Shown here: piece by piece, positions 34,898-50,344 of the stretch
Layout: each line of letters begins with the position of its first letter
Numbering within the stretch: position 1 is the stretch's first letter
Assembly (NCBI GenBank): GCA_030248295.1
Contig: JASANH010001403.1
Coordinates: 46,763 to 110,762 of the forward strand
Direction of reading: 5' to 3'
DNA length: 64,000 nucleotides
DNA from: Mesodorylaimus sp. YZB2_4
Taxonomy: Eukaryota; Nematoda; Enoplea; Dorylaimida; Dorylaimidae
The notes under the pieces: generated by a model
Told to the model about the DNA's origin: nothing
Databases searched by the model: none
The model's input: only the letters and a program-made list of their open reading frames with translations
Translations under genes and position numbers: made by a program

Positions 34898-35191
34898 ATG
34901 GCAAAAAGGGCGGATTTTTGCACAAAGTTGAAGAAATTCATGGATGATCGACCGGGAGACATTGATGGCCGATTAATTTTGTTTTGCCCTAACAAAAAGC
35001 AGCATCTTCCTTCCGTGATAAATAACGACAGCACGATCTCAGTCCGTGGTTTTCTCGATAAGAAATTCAAGGATACGACGGCTTTGATAAAATCGGTCAA
35101 CAATGGATCTATCGCCGCAGAAAATTTTAAGCTGCCACGAAAAGGTCTTTTGAAAGATTGCCGATTTTCGAACCCTTTATTTTCATCGTAG
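34898..35191 (+). CDS. Unrecognised small basic protein, possibly 5' exon only
   Basis: A 97-residue frame starting MAKRADFCTKLKKFMDD. The ATG directly follows a good acceptor (tatgctttcag). About 250 bp upstream, a consensus donor (GTTG|gtaagt, 34650) ends a plausible 5' untranslated exon, so a spliced leader exon plus coding exon is credible. The protein is lysine-rich with two cysteines (CTKL, LFCPNKKQH) and no signal peptide or membrane span. I cannot assign a family. It could equally be the truncated start of a transposon protein. Confidence 0.35.
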   Translation: MAKRADFCTKLKKFMDDRPGDIDGRLILFCPNKKQHLPSVINNDSTISVRGFLDKKFKDTTALIKSVNNGSIAAENFKLPRKGLLKDCRFSNPLFSS

Positions 35192-35483
35192 AATGGGATT
35201 CTAATCGTCGGCGGTTCTCTGGACTTCAGATTAGCCCTAGGTCGATGCGTTCGACGAGATATCGAGCGATCAAGCGAGTGATTTAAAGTAACGGCACGCC
35301 GTGCAAGAGGGTGATTTGATAATCTTGTTGTATGAGATAATAATCCAAACAGACGTCTGCTCTTTGCTCAAGCAGATATTCAAAAATTCTGGTAGGTTTC
35401 CTTGCTCTTGCTGTTGATGTGTCCAGCTGGTTCGTGTTGTTGTTTCGTGTGGCTTTCGCACCTATTGATACGCTACCTCGCGC

Positions 35484-36545
35484 CTATGACTTCCTACATC
35501 CAAAAGTTTGCATCCAAAAGTTGATCTTCGGTGAGCCAGACAATCTGCGTTCTGGGAAATTTTCCAAATGCCGTGGCAGGTCTATAAGAGCTTTCTGAAC
35601 AGGCTGGGCAGATAAGTCGCCAGCTTTTCCTTTCCAGCGGAAATCGATCTGTGGATATGCTTGATGGAGAAGTCGGTAGAAACGTCGGCGGATGATGAGA
35701 CTGTGGTGGCCAATGAAGGGGATCTTGATAAAGCGTGTTCCACGTGGGCTCGAGTCTCGATTCTTGGCTGCTGGAACCTGATACTGACTGAACAGGAAGC
35801 GTCGCAAGACGTTTTTCATGAGCCAGCGTGGATATCCATTCTTGGCCATGATATCCTTGATCTTGTTGAACTCGATATGCAGGAGGTTATAGTCGGAGCA
35901 GAGCTGATAAGCACGGTAGAAAAGAATCTGCAACAGACCCTTTTTGAATCTGATTGGCATGCAACTTTCAAACTGGGTGAACAGACCCGTGAAAGTTGGT
36001 TTTCGAAAAGTTGAGGTATTAAAGCCCTGGTCTGATCGCAATATGGAGACCCCCAAAAATTGAAATGGAGGTATCAGATTCCAGCTCCACAGTGAAGCGC
36101 ATGTTCTTGTGCTGTTTGTTTAGATAGGCAGCAAACTTGTTGGCTGCAGCATCAAAGGGAGTAGTTGTGTCATCCGCCTGTTGAGTATTAAAAAGGAGGA
36201 AAGTGTCATCCACATATCTGCGATAGACCACTATGGCGTAGCCCTTTGGGCAGTTTTGAAGCCATGACATTTCATGATGGGCGAGAAAGATATTGGCGAA
36301 AACGGGGCCCAAAGGATTGCATGGCAGCCCCGTCTACCTGCTGGTAAGATTACCCATCAAACAAGAAAAAACAGCCAACCGCAAGCTCCAAAAAGGATTT
36401 GAAGTGCACCCGACTGACCCCTATTATTTGCTCTTAGCCTGTTTGAAACAGATATTGATCGTTTCATCCGCTGGGATATTCGTGAAAAGGCTTTCAGCAT
36501 GGACACTGACCATCATTGTACTCTTTGCAACATCGCAAGAGCACT
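35484..36545 (-). pseudogene. Penelope-like reverse transcriptase relic
   Basis: Read from 36545 downward, frames give SLFTNIPADETINIC, then LGPVFANIFLAHHEMSWLQ, the catalytic YRRYVDDTFLLF (minus frame 36312-36019) and NKQHKNMRFTVELESD. The next frame (36056-35484) continues with FRKPTFTGLFTQFESCMP, FKKGLLQILFYRAYQLCSD and IKDIMAKNGYPRWLM. This series of blocks is the layout I know from Penelope-like elements. Frameshifts and stops interrupt it (for example between SIFGG and GFNTSTF). No GIY-YIG endonuclease is recognisable downstream. Family naming is from memory of the motif series. Confidence 0.75.
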
Positions 36546-36559
36546 GTTAGCTTTTCCCG

Positions 36560-37200
36560 TCCTCAAGTAGCCTGATCAGAACCTCCGCCAGCTCCGCAGT
36601 CTGTGAGACAGGTCCAATAGTTCGGCGTTCCTCTACCCGCACTGCTTTGTAGCAAGCGGATGGCTCGGTGCAGGTTCGACTCCCAGGAACGGTGGTCATT
36701 TTGTCAGCCATAAATCACTCGTCGCTTTGTAATTCAAGTCCAGAGGCGCGGAACGACTGAAGTCAGCCGAGTGTGCGATGCGGGCTTTCGCAAGCCGATG
36801 GAGTTCCGAGTTTGTCCGCCCTCGTCAACAAAAGCTGGTGTTCAGTCCAGGAAGACCTCAGTGCATGTGCCCTAACTGCGGGCACAGAGGATAGTCGTCG
36901 ATTGCCCAGTCTCCACTCTGCCCCGCTTGTAAGTATAACCCAGTTGGCTAGGGGCAAAAGGGCCCACAAGTCAAAAATCTAAACTTTGCGAGGAGCGAAA
37001 AAACAAGCTGCATGAGCATCACATCGAACCATCCAGCTTTAGGCTCCATCTTGAGTTGCTCTCCCCGTTGCACCCCCATTTATCAGTTTATTCCTCAGCT
37101 CGATCTACACCATATCGAACACGCAACCCTATCACCAATGATATTAAGATCAGACCATAACATGTCGAAATACTTTAATCATGGGCATGCGAACCTCGAC
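36560..37200. other. No gene recognised; tRNA-like B-box
   Basis: GGTTCGACTCC at about 36673-36683 matches the internal B-box of polymerase III promoters, but there is no properly spaced A-box or cloverleaf. It could be a SINE fragment. The thiolase gene's 3' region occupies the right end. Confidence 0.35.
37087..37092 (-). terminator. Polyadenylation signal of the thiolase gene
   Basis: AATAAA on the minus strand, about 120 bp past the thiolase stop codon, is the first such signal downstream. Confidence 0.5.
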
Positions 37201-37211
37201 CCGTTCGCTCA

Positions 37212-40153
<2,942 letters not shown>

Positions 40154-40159
40154 AGTTCG

Positions 40160-43100
40160 CCCCGTGCTAGCAAAAGTTCGAATACTGACGTAGTTTTGTT
40201 TGACCGAGTAAGCTCGAGGCTGAAACAGGAATTACACGCGTTAGGCTGCATCGCACACGTGGCTCATCCGATTCATCTGTGTCACGTGACTAGTCCCTCC
40301 TCCTCTCTATAAATGGAGGGCTGGTTTGTCATTTCAGTTCTGCCCCCCCCGCACTACGTGAAACATCAACTCACCAACCTTGACCGCCAGGCACAATACG
40401 CGACACGAAGCAGACATCGTTGCGATAAGGGACCTGTGATAAACACAGACAATGTCACATACGACTTTTTCATCAATCAAATATCCGTCGACCCAAATCG
40501 ATTTATTCCAGCATGCATTCTCACCAGCACCAAACCAACATTTTACTTTGCACTATGCAAGGCTGCACCCAGAAATCACGCATTAAATTACAAAAATCAT
40601 CCCACATCTTTTCGGATTTGGGTAACGACACAAAATCGAGTTGTAAAGAAACAAGAATAATAATCCAACAGGTTCGGCAAATATTCTTGTCAAAATCTTT
40701 AACTTGCACATTCCAAATCCGATCCAACAATCGCTGAAAAAGAATCCAACATAGGTCCATAAGTTAAAAGCAGCTGATTCTTTGCAAGTCACTTTTCTTT
40801 CTCCATGATTAAATTACTTTCATTTTTCGCCATATCATTTCATTGCCTAGATGTTAGCCAGGCTGACCTAGTACAATAAGCGAGTTCAGAGACACCTTGA
40901 GATACGGTGGAGCGAAGCTGAGTCGGAGAACTGGTAACACTAGTACACAAAAACTTTCCCGCCAAAAATTCAAATTCGAAAAATGGCGGGCAATTGAGCA
41001 TATAAAACTTATTCTTAGCTTTCCAGCATCCAGTCTTCACGCCTACTTGCTTGTAGTAACGAAAATTTATGTCAAAGATACACACAGAAAACTCAAAACT
41101 TAAAAGAGCCCATTTTTTAAGCATGGAAAGATGCCCATTTCTAAACCAAAATCTTGGAAAAAGCTTAGGCAATTCCCGATAGTTGCTAAAAATCTACCAG
41201 CTCCTGGCATAAGCTGTTTCTCTCATTCGTACTGCACACAGAAAGCAAGGGTTTCTCGATTTTTGAATGAAACACAACATGACATTACGCCATTAATAAT
41301 GCCATGTTAGATTGTCCTCCAATCCTGAGCCTGAAATTTGTCGAATCAACACAACATACATGATCAGATGACCGACTATCCGTGGATATTGAGGGTATTA
41401 GTCCGGGAAATCGACCCTAGCAGACCAGCATCGACCGACCCGGGTCCGGGTGTGAGGTCACCAAACCGACCCGATCCACCCGACCCCACGTTGTATTGCG
41501 CCCACTCATTTGTTTTCGGGCATGATGCACGTTCTTTCTTCGATAAAGAACCATCGATAACAGACACCCGCAGTCAGGGAGGAAGAAGCTGACGGATTTC
41601 GGGCAAAAACGGACAGGGGAGGAGAACTTTAGGACTAAGCTAACGTGATCGTCCCTTTCGCGATGCTGTCTGAGGCAACAGCGTAGAATTTCAAAAATTT
41701 TTCCTGTCCAACTGCACCTGCAATATCCCGTTTCGCTTCTAGACTTGACTTCTTACAGTAGAAGGTGGCCAGTATGAGGACAGATTTCAAAAATTTTTTT
41801 TGGGCTTGGCCCCCACCTGCCCCAATTTCCCATTGGTTTTGCCAGTTGTCAGCCAGCACTCATAATGACGGGTGCGGCAGTGTGTGAGGCGATTAACTCT
41901 CATGGCAAGCTCCCCCTGACGGCCTCACTTGTAGCTGCTCCGCTGGAGCATCACCGCAGAGGGCATCCTGCGCCAGAATCGGTAAAGGGCAAGAACGGAG
42001 GGCCCCGACTGGCAATTAGGACCAGTTTTCTCAATCTAGTCCACCACTTCCACCTCCAATTGAATTCCTGGTGAATCGCCCACAGCCAATTCTCTGAGAA
42101 AGGGTTTCCTAAACTGACGTCTTCAGCCAGAATAGAATTGAGGCGTTTCAGTCAGGGTTCCCCCCCCCCCCCCCCAATCAACCTCTCACAAGCCAAATGA
42201 GCCCCCGCGCTATGTGGACAGAAGGGGGTGGGGTCGAAACTTGCAAAAAACGTCGATGTCATGCATGAGCGTGGGTTGAAGTGTCACGAGGGTCCAGTGG
42301 GTTGAAGTGTCGATCCTAGCTACCTGCATGAAGACACGACTGGACGCAAGAGAAAAATTTTTGGCGGGAATCCAAAATTCCGATCCGGCCGACCCACAGC
42401 TTGGGTCGGTTCCCCCAAACCGATCCGGCCCGGATCGGTGGGTCGGTTCGGCCGGGTCGGTAGGTCGGTCGATGCTGGCTGGCAGATTGAATGGCAGGAG
42501 GCTCCAGAAAGACATAACTGATGCTGCTCAGGACTATAACGACAATTAGTAGCTCTGTTGGTCCGCACATGAAACTTTGCTCATTCCACATAAGCCCAAG
42601 TTTTGTATAAGTTTTAGACTTTTCCCGCTAGTGTTTGTTCGGGATCGCCCCTCCCGAACCCGATAAAAAGTGGTCGGGATTGAATGTTGTGGAGATGTGT
42701 GAAGAAGGGGAAGGGGATCGGAAAGGGAGTGTTTCAGAGGGGTCAGCTGGAGAAACTTTGGCGGATGATGGCGCTGGTTAAGAGGAAGAAAGGGATCCGT
42801 TTTCTAATGGGTGACTAATGCTATGCTTTTTTGCTTGCATGATTTTGAATGCTACACAAAAAAATTTATGGCACTACATTTTCTGGCTACTTGGGGTGGA
42901 AGTTACCTATCATCGAGCCTGTCATTGCTTCCGTAGATAAGTGCTAACTTTTCTAACAGACTGCATTTGTTAGCTTAAAAAACCAATTAATGATTGCCCT
43001 CGCCGAATCCATAGTCGGACCTTAAGAGTCCTTATGGAGGCAATTAACTGGATGGGGTCAATTTTCTAAATACGCTGCATAAGTACCCACACAGACTTTT

Positions 43101-44345
43101 CACAATATTTCATGACTGTTCTCCTTTTTTTACCTTCTCATCGGACCCTTGTTGCTTAAAAATGTTTCAATCGTGGTCAACATCCGAGTCCGCTGCCGTA
43201 GCTAAGCTTGCAAGGCCTTAGCATTTCTTGCTGCAGAAAAATGAAAGAGAAGATGATGAACGCCGTAAAGAAGGAATATCGGACGGCATACCTAGGCTAT
43301 TCGGTTTGACGACAATTGCACGCTTGGAATCACACGAAAAATGTCGCGCCTTGCTGCTGTTCGTGGACGAAGATGAAATTGCCAAATTTTCGGCAAATTG
43401 GCATAAGCGAGTAAAAACAAAATTTCCTTGGTAACGTCGCTTTTGAACTAGAAAATGACACGATGAGATAATATCGTACCTTGTTCAACAGTTCAACAAT
43501 ACTAGATGCACGGCTAACAAAAACATTTTCTGCGCGAGACGAGTCAGCAAGGTAAATTTTAGCAGCTTATGACTTTTTTGCGAAAAAACTAGGTTTTTTA
43601 TGCCGAAATTTTTTGACTCGTGAGATTAATAAAAAATTTGTAGCTTTTCCATGTAATTTCTATCGAATACACAGCCGGTAGACCATGCAGATATTATAGT
43701 TATTCTATTAGCCGTGCACTCGTCCAGATGTCCGGACAGCGCACAGAAAAACTGAAGGTAAAGTTGCGATTGGATTAGTGTGTGTGGTGCATTCATTGAC
43801 CGCCTGCATTCCTTCGAGGATTCAAAGAGATTGATGGGCCGACTAATCAAAAAATGAGCGTATTTTTTAGCACGGAGTGTACTTAAAGCCTGCCGTCGTT
43901 ATTCTGGCTGCTTTGCCCTGTTTGTGAGCTAAAAACGGCAAAACACCTATCGATTTTGCCCAGCTATTTGCCCGCTGGTGGATCAATAGTCTCGTTTAGC
44001 CGAGTTTTTCATCTATGTTGGCTAGGTAATGGGATGGTTTTGCCAAGGGGGTGTGACTAGCCTGCTGTCTCGTCGTCAGCAGCTGGTCGTACATGCTTGC
44101 TGCGTGTACTTTGAACGAGAGTAGGCCATGTTACTTGGCATAGAGACCGGTTACCCCTTGCGTAGGCACACTACGTCTGCGTCATTATTGCAGCGCTAGG
44201 GGAGGTTTTTCCAGCGTAAACCACATCTGTCGAGTGGTGTCGTTCAGTCACCAGGATTGGATCTAGTTTCAGCATATCTTGTTGATAGGGTGGCAAACAG
44301 TTGCTTGGCCCAGTGCATCTTCATAAACTGACAAACTCCTTCTAA
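40160..44345. other. Intergenic, no gene recognised
   Basis: Holds GACCCGACCC-type clusters at 41430-41500 and 42380-42475 and a 15-nt C-tract near 42160. A frame at 41635-41859 (minus) and one at 43228-43434 (plus; charged, preceded by an acceptor-like ctgcag) have no motif I can name and no partner exons, so neither is called as a gene. Confidence 0.4.
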
Positions 44346-44348
44346 AAA

Positions 44349-45957
44349 ATGGCCGCTGCCGCAAAAACCGAATCGACGATGAGCGGGTGGCATCACGAAA
44401 TGGATGATGGTCCAACTATTGTGACCGATATACGAACTGAGAGTCGACTGTACACGTGGACTGTGTCCAATTGGTCGGCGTGCGTGTCCGGTGCGAGGAC
44501 ATCGCAATATCTGCTGGCCACGCCCACCCTCAAAGCACCAATGGGATTGGAAATACAATTCGGCGTGTTGCCCAGTGCTCAAAATGTGAATGTGGCTCAG
44601 TTATACGTGAATTTATTGAAAGGGCCAGCGCAGACTGTACGAATAAATTTCGAAGTGGCGGTAAGTTGGCTGTTTCAGAAGTAGGATTTGAAACTGTATT
44701 TTCTTATTTAAAGTAAAAAAGGGATTTTTGCGTGAGAAACAGAATTTTATAAGTTCCCGCCAATGTTATAGTTTAAAAATTGATATAAGAGTTGGAAATG
44801 TTGGAGTGAGAAATGATGCCAGGAAAAGTTTGCTTGCGGTCGTTCACGATTTCTAGAAACTAACTGTAAAAAACCTACTATCCCTCCTTTTGCAAAGAGA
44901 TTAAGCAACATTCACTGCTCCCAAGGTTTGAATTCCCGCCAAAATCGCCGCATAATCCGCTGTGATAAAGCTGGCAGTCTTTTTCCATGGGTCCTAATGA
45001 AGAATAGTAAATCTGTGCTTCTGATGCAGGCAAGTACTGCAAAAGTCTATTTTTGTCGCGGCAGATGTGCACGAAATTCAAAAATTTCATATCTTCAGGC
45101 TTTCGATCACCTGAGTCAACCATTTACGAAATTTCAGTCGCAATGGAGCGGGTGTCGTTGCATAAGCGTGCCTGTGAATCAAGCCATTTTGTACATTCTC
45201 AACGAGCCACCTGATGGCCAAGAGTTGACATTCCGTATCAAATTGACATTGGCCGATCAACTCATGCACCAAACCTACGACGCGTGCAATGACGCCACGG
45301 CACCTGGCAAGGAACTCACCGATAGCAACGTCCGTGCAGATATCGCTAAGTTGTTGGGAGATACAAATTGGGCCGATGTCGTATTGAAAATCGATGAACA
45401 TCACACTTACCCGGCTCATCGAGTCATATTGGCCGCCCGCAGTCTCGTTTTCGCTGCCATGTTTCGAACTGATAGTCAATTTACCGAATCACGCCAACAA
45501 ATAGTTCCAATCAATGACGTGCAACCATCTGCCATGCCGTACATATTGGAATATTTGTACACGGGCAGTATTTCTGCGGCTGCTGCCGCGGATGATCTCC
45601 AAGTAAGAAATTTGAATTGCGCGCCAAATTCTGATCGTGGTGTTTTAGGTTCCATATCGAGCTTTATTGATCGCAACGGATAAATACGAGCTGCTCGGTT
45701 TGAAACGCTTGTGCGAGGAGGCATTGGCTACTCGTCAGCTTTGCGAGGATAATGTGTGCGAATTACTCCTTCTGGCCGATCGTCATAGTGCAACATTTCT
45801 GAAACGCAAATGCGTCGAATACGTCAAAAAGCACGCGGACGCCGTGGCCCAATCGGAGCGATGGCGAGAATTGGCGGCCGAGAATAGCGCACTGTTCGCT
45901 GATCTGACCAGTGAGTTGCTGAAAGGCATGGGGCTATTCAAGAAGAAGACTACTTAG
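44349..45957 (+). CDS. MATH-BTB protein, SPOP-like CUL3 adaptor (3 exons)
   Basis: Exons 44349-44660, 45099-45602 and 45649-45957 join in phase 0 to give 374 residues, the length of SPOP itself. The N-terminal MATH domain (about 30-175) begins at RLYTWTVSNWSA and would bind substrates. The BTB domain (about 185-300) carries TNWADVVLKIDEHHTYPAHR, VILAARSLVFAAMF and ILEYLYTGSIS. The third exon continues it (ATDKYELLGLKRLCEEAL), followed by a BACK-like helical end. Such proteins recruit substrates to CUL3 ubiquitin ligase. The second exon's 5' border is ambiguous: in-frame acceptors also exist before 45030 and 45138, giving 397 or 361 residues. I prefer 45099 for its tract (ttcatatcttcag) and MATH spacing. 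The start ATG at 44349 follows aaaA. Confidence 0.88.
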
Positions 45958-45959
45958 AA

Positions 45960-48700
45960 AGGCAATGACCAGGGCTGTTGCGTACGACGACATCGAGATT
46001 TATGCACACCAGGAATGTCTTCATTATTCAGTTGGGCATCCTGACTATGCTCTGGAATCCGCGCTTTTTGTATTTCCCATCGTTTTTTATGCGATGCTGC
46101 TTGAAAGAGTGATTGATTGTCCTCGACTTTTAGTCCTTAAATAGTCCTTGATTGTCCTCGACTTTCATGAGTTATTTGTTTTTTCGCGGAGTAAAATATT
46201 CGTCCTTGGTATGGGCGGCAACATACAGTAGTATAGCAGGTGCGCTGCACATTCCAGGAACAGTTGTTTGTCCGCAGGTCACAAATCTCGACGTAAGTGT
46301 AAGGAGTCATCCATAGGGAACGACAACCTAAAGGGGAGGGGGAGGCTGGCGCCATGGGGATCGATTACTCTCCCCGTGTAACCAAGCCTGGCAGGCGTAG
46401 GAGGGAGGTAGCCAACCGGAGTTGGCGGGACAAATGTTCCGAGTGGAGGCAAGTCTTGCGACTATACCTACGGCTGAAACATCAACCGGAGAGGTTGACG
46501 TCTCCCAGCCAGGGGAGAGTATCGATTACTCTCTCGCACTCGCCATGGTCTACCAGGCACGAGGGTGACACTCCACTCGCCAGTGGGAATAGGTCTGGAC
46601 TACTTTTTCGGGATCGGGATCAGGACCGGGACTGGGATTTCTTGCATTTTTCTGGTTTTTGCCGATTAGCCTATTTTCCTGCCTGAAGCACGCTTTTTAG
46701 TCATCTAGGGGTTTTTAAGCTTTTTCAATCCTTATATACTCGAATAAGCTGAAATTGATGGGTAAATTTGCAGTTTCGATACACGTCCAGCAAGGTCAGC
46801 CCAGGTTAAGTAAAATCAGTGTCGCCATCGTTGTCATCGATTTGAGCTGGCGCTGCCTCTTCATCACAAATATAATGAATCAGACTGTGCATAGCATGCT
46901 TACGCCTATATACATGTATATATGTATAATCCCGATGCCTCAATGTCAGGTTCCCGACCTAACCCAACTTGCCAGGTCCACTGGTGCCAGGGACATTTAT
47001 GTGTTCTGTCACTGCCATGTCAGAGACGACTGACCCATCCCTAGTGTTAGAAATGACCTCAAGGTCAGGGTCAGAATTCTGTCAAAACCCTGATTGACCG
47101 ACCCTTGGTCAAAGTCAGGGTCAAGGTCAGAAAATTTTCGGGGGTCCAGTCAAGATCAAGGTCAGGGTCAGGTCAGAAAGTTTTCTGAGGGGTCGGTCAA
47201 GGTCAGGGTCAGGTCAGACAGTGAAAAACCCAGGTCATTGGAACACTACAACCCTCAGCATGGATCCCGATTTCGATCTGGCTGATCCGATTCAAGATTT
47301 GAGATACTAAGATCGGGGACGTCTCATTGCGCCCTCACCAGCCTGCCCTGTTTCCTCGCTTTCACTGTCTATGACCACTCCAAAAAACTCAAAAGAACTA
47401 CCCTGCACCTAAAGCTGGCTGCAATACCAATTTTACAGGAAAATTGTGAATTTTCAATCATACGCAGCATGGTAGCCATTATTATTTACTTTCAAGCAGA
47501 AAAAGCGCGGAAAATTTCAGTCGCCGATTCAGCAGATCGATCGATGCTGGGGGCTTTTAGAGTGTATTTGCTATGGAGGGGAGTACGCTGAACTGAACGT
47601 CCATTGTTAGGGGTTCAAGGTGGATAGGATGAGGGGGGGGGTCAAAAACGTGTTTTTGGTGGCCGTCCTTTACGGATGGACCCTAACGATAAGGGAGCCC
47701 AGCTAGAAGCATAAAGTTCAACTATTTCTAACAGGATTCAGCTTTCTCATAACAATCAAGGCATCTCCCTCAATTTTCAAACATGTAGTGATTTGAACAC
47801 TTTCCTTTAGTGCTTCATAAGCCGTTGTCTAGTACCTCTTCGAGGTAGGCACTAGTAACTGAACCCCCTAGGCTCCGGCCAGGTGGTAGGACAGGCTAAA
47901 CCTAGAAAGGCAAGTCATGTATATAACTTAAGTCTTGTAACGAAGGTCACTTGACTGTATAGTTCACAATTATGGGTCAGGAGGCGAAGGCCTTGTGACC
48001 GCATGATAAGCCGGGGACATGTCCCTGGGCCTGATCACAGACTCCATGTATCTGGTCTCTCACTAGACTTAGAGTCGTGTGGTTAGCCCGAGCACACTGA
48101 TATAGCCCCAAACCTGACTTATGGTAGGTGTCCGCCATCCAAGTAAGTCGGCCTGTACGGTTGGCAGAGGGAACGATACACCCCGGATATATCCGAGGCT
48201 TTTAGTTAAGAAAATTAAATGTTTTCTTGATTTTGATGGATTCTCATACAGTATTGCGGACGATGGTTCTAACTGCTGGTGGCTCGGAGGTGCTCGAAGT
48301 AGTATATTCAGTAAATGTGAGGATATGAATCTAGTTTTGATGCAAGGTTAGTCTCATCCCATAGAATCGATCAATCAATGCCTCATCGATTGCGCGACTT
48401 CAAATCATGCTTGGGCGATCGCTTAGAACAAATCGATGCGTTTCGAGTAAGTTTGTTGACGGCCAGGGCGATGACGGAAGTTACACAGAATGAAAACCTG
48501 GGGATGCAAAGGTGAATTAAAGCTTTATGCATGCATGTACAAATCCTGCGAAACCTCGATTTTCGAACAGATATAAAAAAGGACACGAATCGACCCAAAA
48601 GTAGCTGCGCAATTTGGGGTCCACTCACGGACAGGTACCGTACACAGACCATATGTCTATCGACTGACGACACCAGGTCTCTTTTCATGTAATAAGCTAT
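45960..48700. other. Intergenic, repeat fragments
   Basis: 46470-46530 (CGGCTGAAACATCAACCGGA, then TCTCCCAGCCAGGGG) reappears inverted at about 56260-56320. 47040-47240 is a degenerate array of GGTCAGGGTCAAGGTCAG. A 9-nt G run lies near 47632. 48565-48640 resembles 61266-61335. No gene recognised. Confidence 0.45.
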
Positions 48701-49031
48701 GCAGCAGGTCGATCACAGTCAGTCAGATTCACTATCAGAGTCCCAATTCTGTGACTTCCAGAATGATTTTTTCGCCTGCTCAACGTAACGGGACAGTCAT
48801 AGTTTTTATGCACTGCCAACGTGGCTACGGTGAAGTTTTTAATTTATAGCCAAGGAAAAAAGTAAACCATCATTTAGAAAAAATTTTCCTTCAAACGAAA
48901 ACAATATCTTTGAATTTTTAAACGCAGAAACGTCCTCTATATTCTAAAATACGTACTCCGTACTTCACCTCTTTTTCTATCATGATCCTCAAAACAGTCT
49001 TTTCTATTCTTCATCTGCACGCATTGTTTTC

Positions 49032-50342
49032 TCACCAACCAAGCATGGCCGGCACCTCGTCGTCGTTGTGTTCCTCTTCTTCGTCTTCATCAACGAAACG
49101 CACCATAAATGGATAGACGTAGATTTCACGCCCATCAGCCGAGGCCCGGAGTTGCTCAGCGACTTGGCTCATTTCCTTCGAGCGACAGATGCCCTCGATG
49201 CACGGCCGTAGCAAGGCGTTCAGAAATCCGATTCGAACATTTTGTTGAGGAAACCCACTCAAAGACTTCAAAAATTCGACCGCTTTTTCGATCGAATCGA
49301 TATCGGGCACATCGTTTACGGCCATGGTTTTCAAATTCGGGCACCCGTACATCAATTTGATTACAGTCGTGGACGATAGATTTTCGCTCACATCGATTAC
49401 TTGCAAACGGCCAGCGTCGGCCAACTTGCGCATTCCTTCGTCGATATCTTGTTCAGTGTCGTGGACACGAAGAATGCAAAAGTTGGTCAGGTTGGGCAAC
49501 GAAGCCAGGGCACCCACGCCGCGACTGCTCACCAGCGAATCTCCTTCGAAACGGAATGTGATTTTTCGTAGTTTGATGAGACGCTTTGCGATCATTATCA
49601 AAAATTCGTCGTTAATGCCGTTGCTTTGCAGGGTCAACGATCGCAACGAGGTCATGCGAAAAAATTTTTTGATTGAGGCCATCGAGCATTGAACTCCCGA
49701 GAAAAAGAGCCAAGCCGATTCCAGTTGCGATAAGTTGGCAAATGATTCTTCTAAAAGTTTCTTCGATAGCGATTGATCCTGCTCGGGGAGCGGGGCTGCA
49801 AGACAAACTTTTTTTAGATTCGGAGCGCATTGACCAATCGATCGCAGAAATTTTTTGGAACAATGACGAACATTGACCCTAGTCAAATTATTGAATGATC
49901 GCCCGTACATCTCATTCAAAGCTTCATCGCCGACTTCGCTGATCCAATTGATGACTTTCAAATTCGGACACCGTTTTAACATGGCGCCGAAATAGTAAGG
50001 AGGAAATTGAAAAGCGATGTGTTCGGCGCTAAATTTGATTAATTTCGGATATTTATTTTCGACAATCGCATCCATCATTTCGATTGTGACTGGTTCATCG
50101 GATTCAATAATTTCAATTTCTTCTACATTTTGGGAGCATAATTTCAGGATTTTCGATATCGACTCGATCGATGCATCGCCCAGAGCTTCGTCCGCCAGCT
50201 TCAATTTTTTCGTTTCGGACACAGCCATTTCAGATATTTGGCGAATATCTTTGCTCACTCGCCCAATTTTCATTAAATCGCGTAACGATAAATTGCAAAA
50301 AATCTGCAATCTGATATTTTTCGGTAGTTGATCGAAACTCAT
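49032..50342 (-). CDS. F-box/leucine-rich-repeat protein, copy 1
   Basis: Single exon of 436 residues on the minus strand. The N-terminus (about 3-45, FDQLPKNIRLQIFCNLSLRD, then LMKIGRVSKDIRQIS) is an F-box, which binds SKP1 and links the protein to an SCF ubiquitin ligase. Residues of about 50-400 form irregular leucine-rich repeats (MTSLRSLTLQSNGINDEFL, LASLPNLTNFCIL, YGCPNLKTMAVND), the likely substrate-binding surface. The end is acidic (DEDEEEEHNDDE) before PAMLGW. An in-frame stop region upstream supports the Met at 50342 as the start. The intronless structure contrasts with the other host genes here and could reflect retroposition or a compact family. Paralogue of the gene at 62456-63766. 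Function beyond the F-box is inference. Confidence 0.9.
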   Translation of the reverse strand: MSFDQLPKNIRLQIFCNLSLRDLMKIGRVSKDIRQISEMAVSETKKLKLADEALGDASIESISKILKLCSQNVEEIEIIESDEPVTIEMMDAIVENKYPKLIKFSAEHIAFQFPPYYFGAMLKRCPNLKVINWISEVGDEALNEMYGRSFNNLTRVNVRHCSKKFLRSIGQCAPNLKKVCLAAPLPEQDQSLSKKLLEESFANLSQLESAWLFFSGVQCSMASIKKFFRMTSLRSLTLQSNGINDEFLIMIAKRLIKLRKITFRFEGDSLVSSRGVGALASLPNLTNFCILRVHDTEQDIDEGMRKLADAGRLQVIDVSENLSSTTVIKLMYGCPNLKTMAVNDVPDIDSIEKAVEFLKSLSGFPQQNVRIGFLNALLRPCIEGICRSKEMSQVAEQLRASADGREIYVYPFMVRFVDEDEEEEHNDDEVPAMLGW

Positions 50343-50344
50343 TG

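Noticed and set aside
36640..36720. tRNA gene suggested by a B-box
   Set aside because: No A-box at the right distance and no cloverleaf; at most a SINE fragment.
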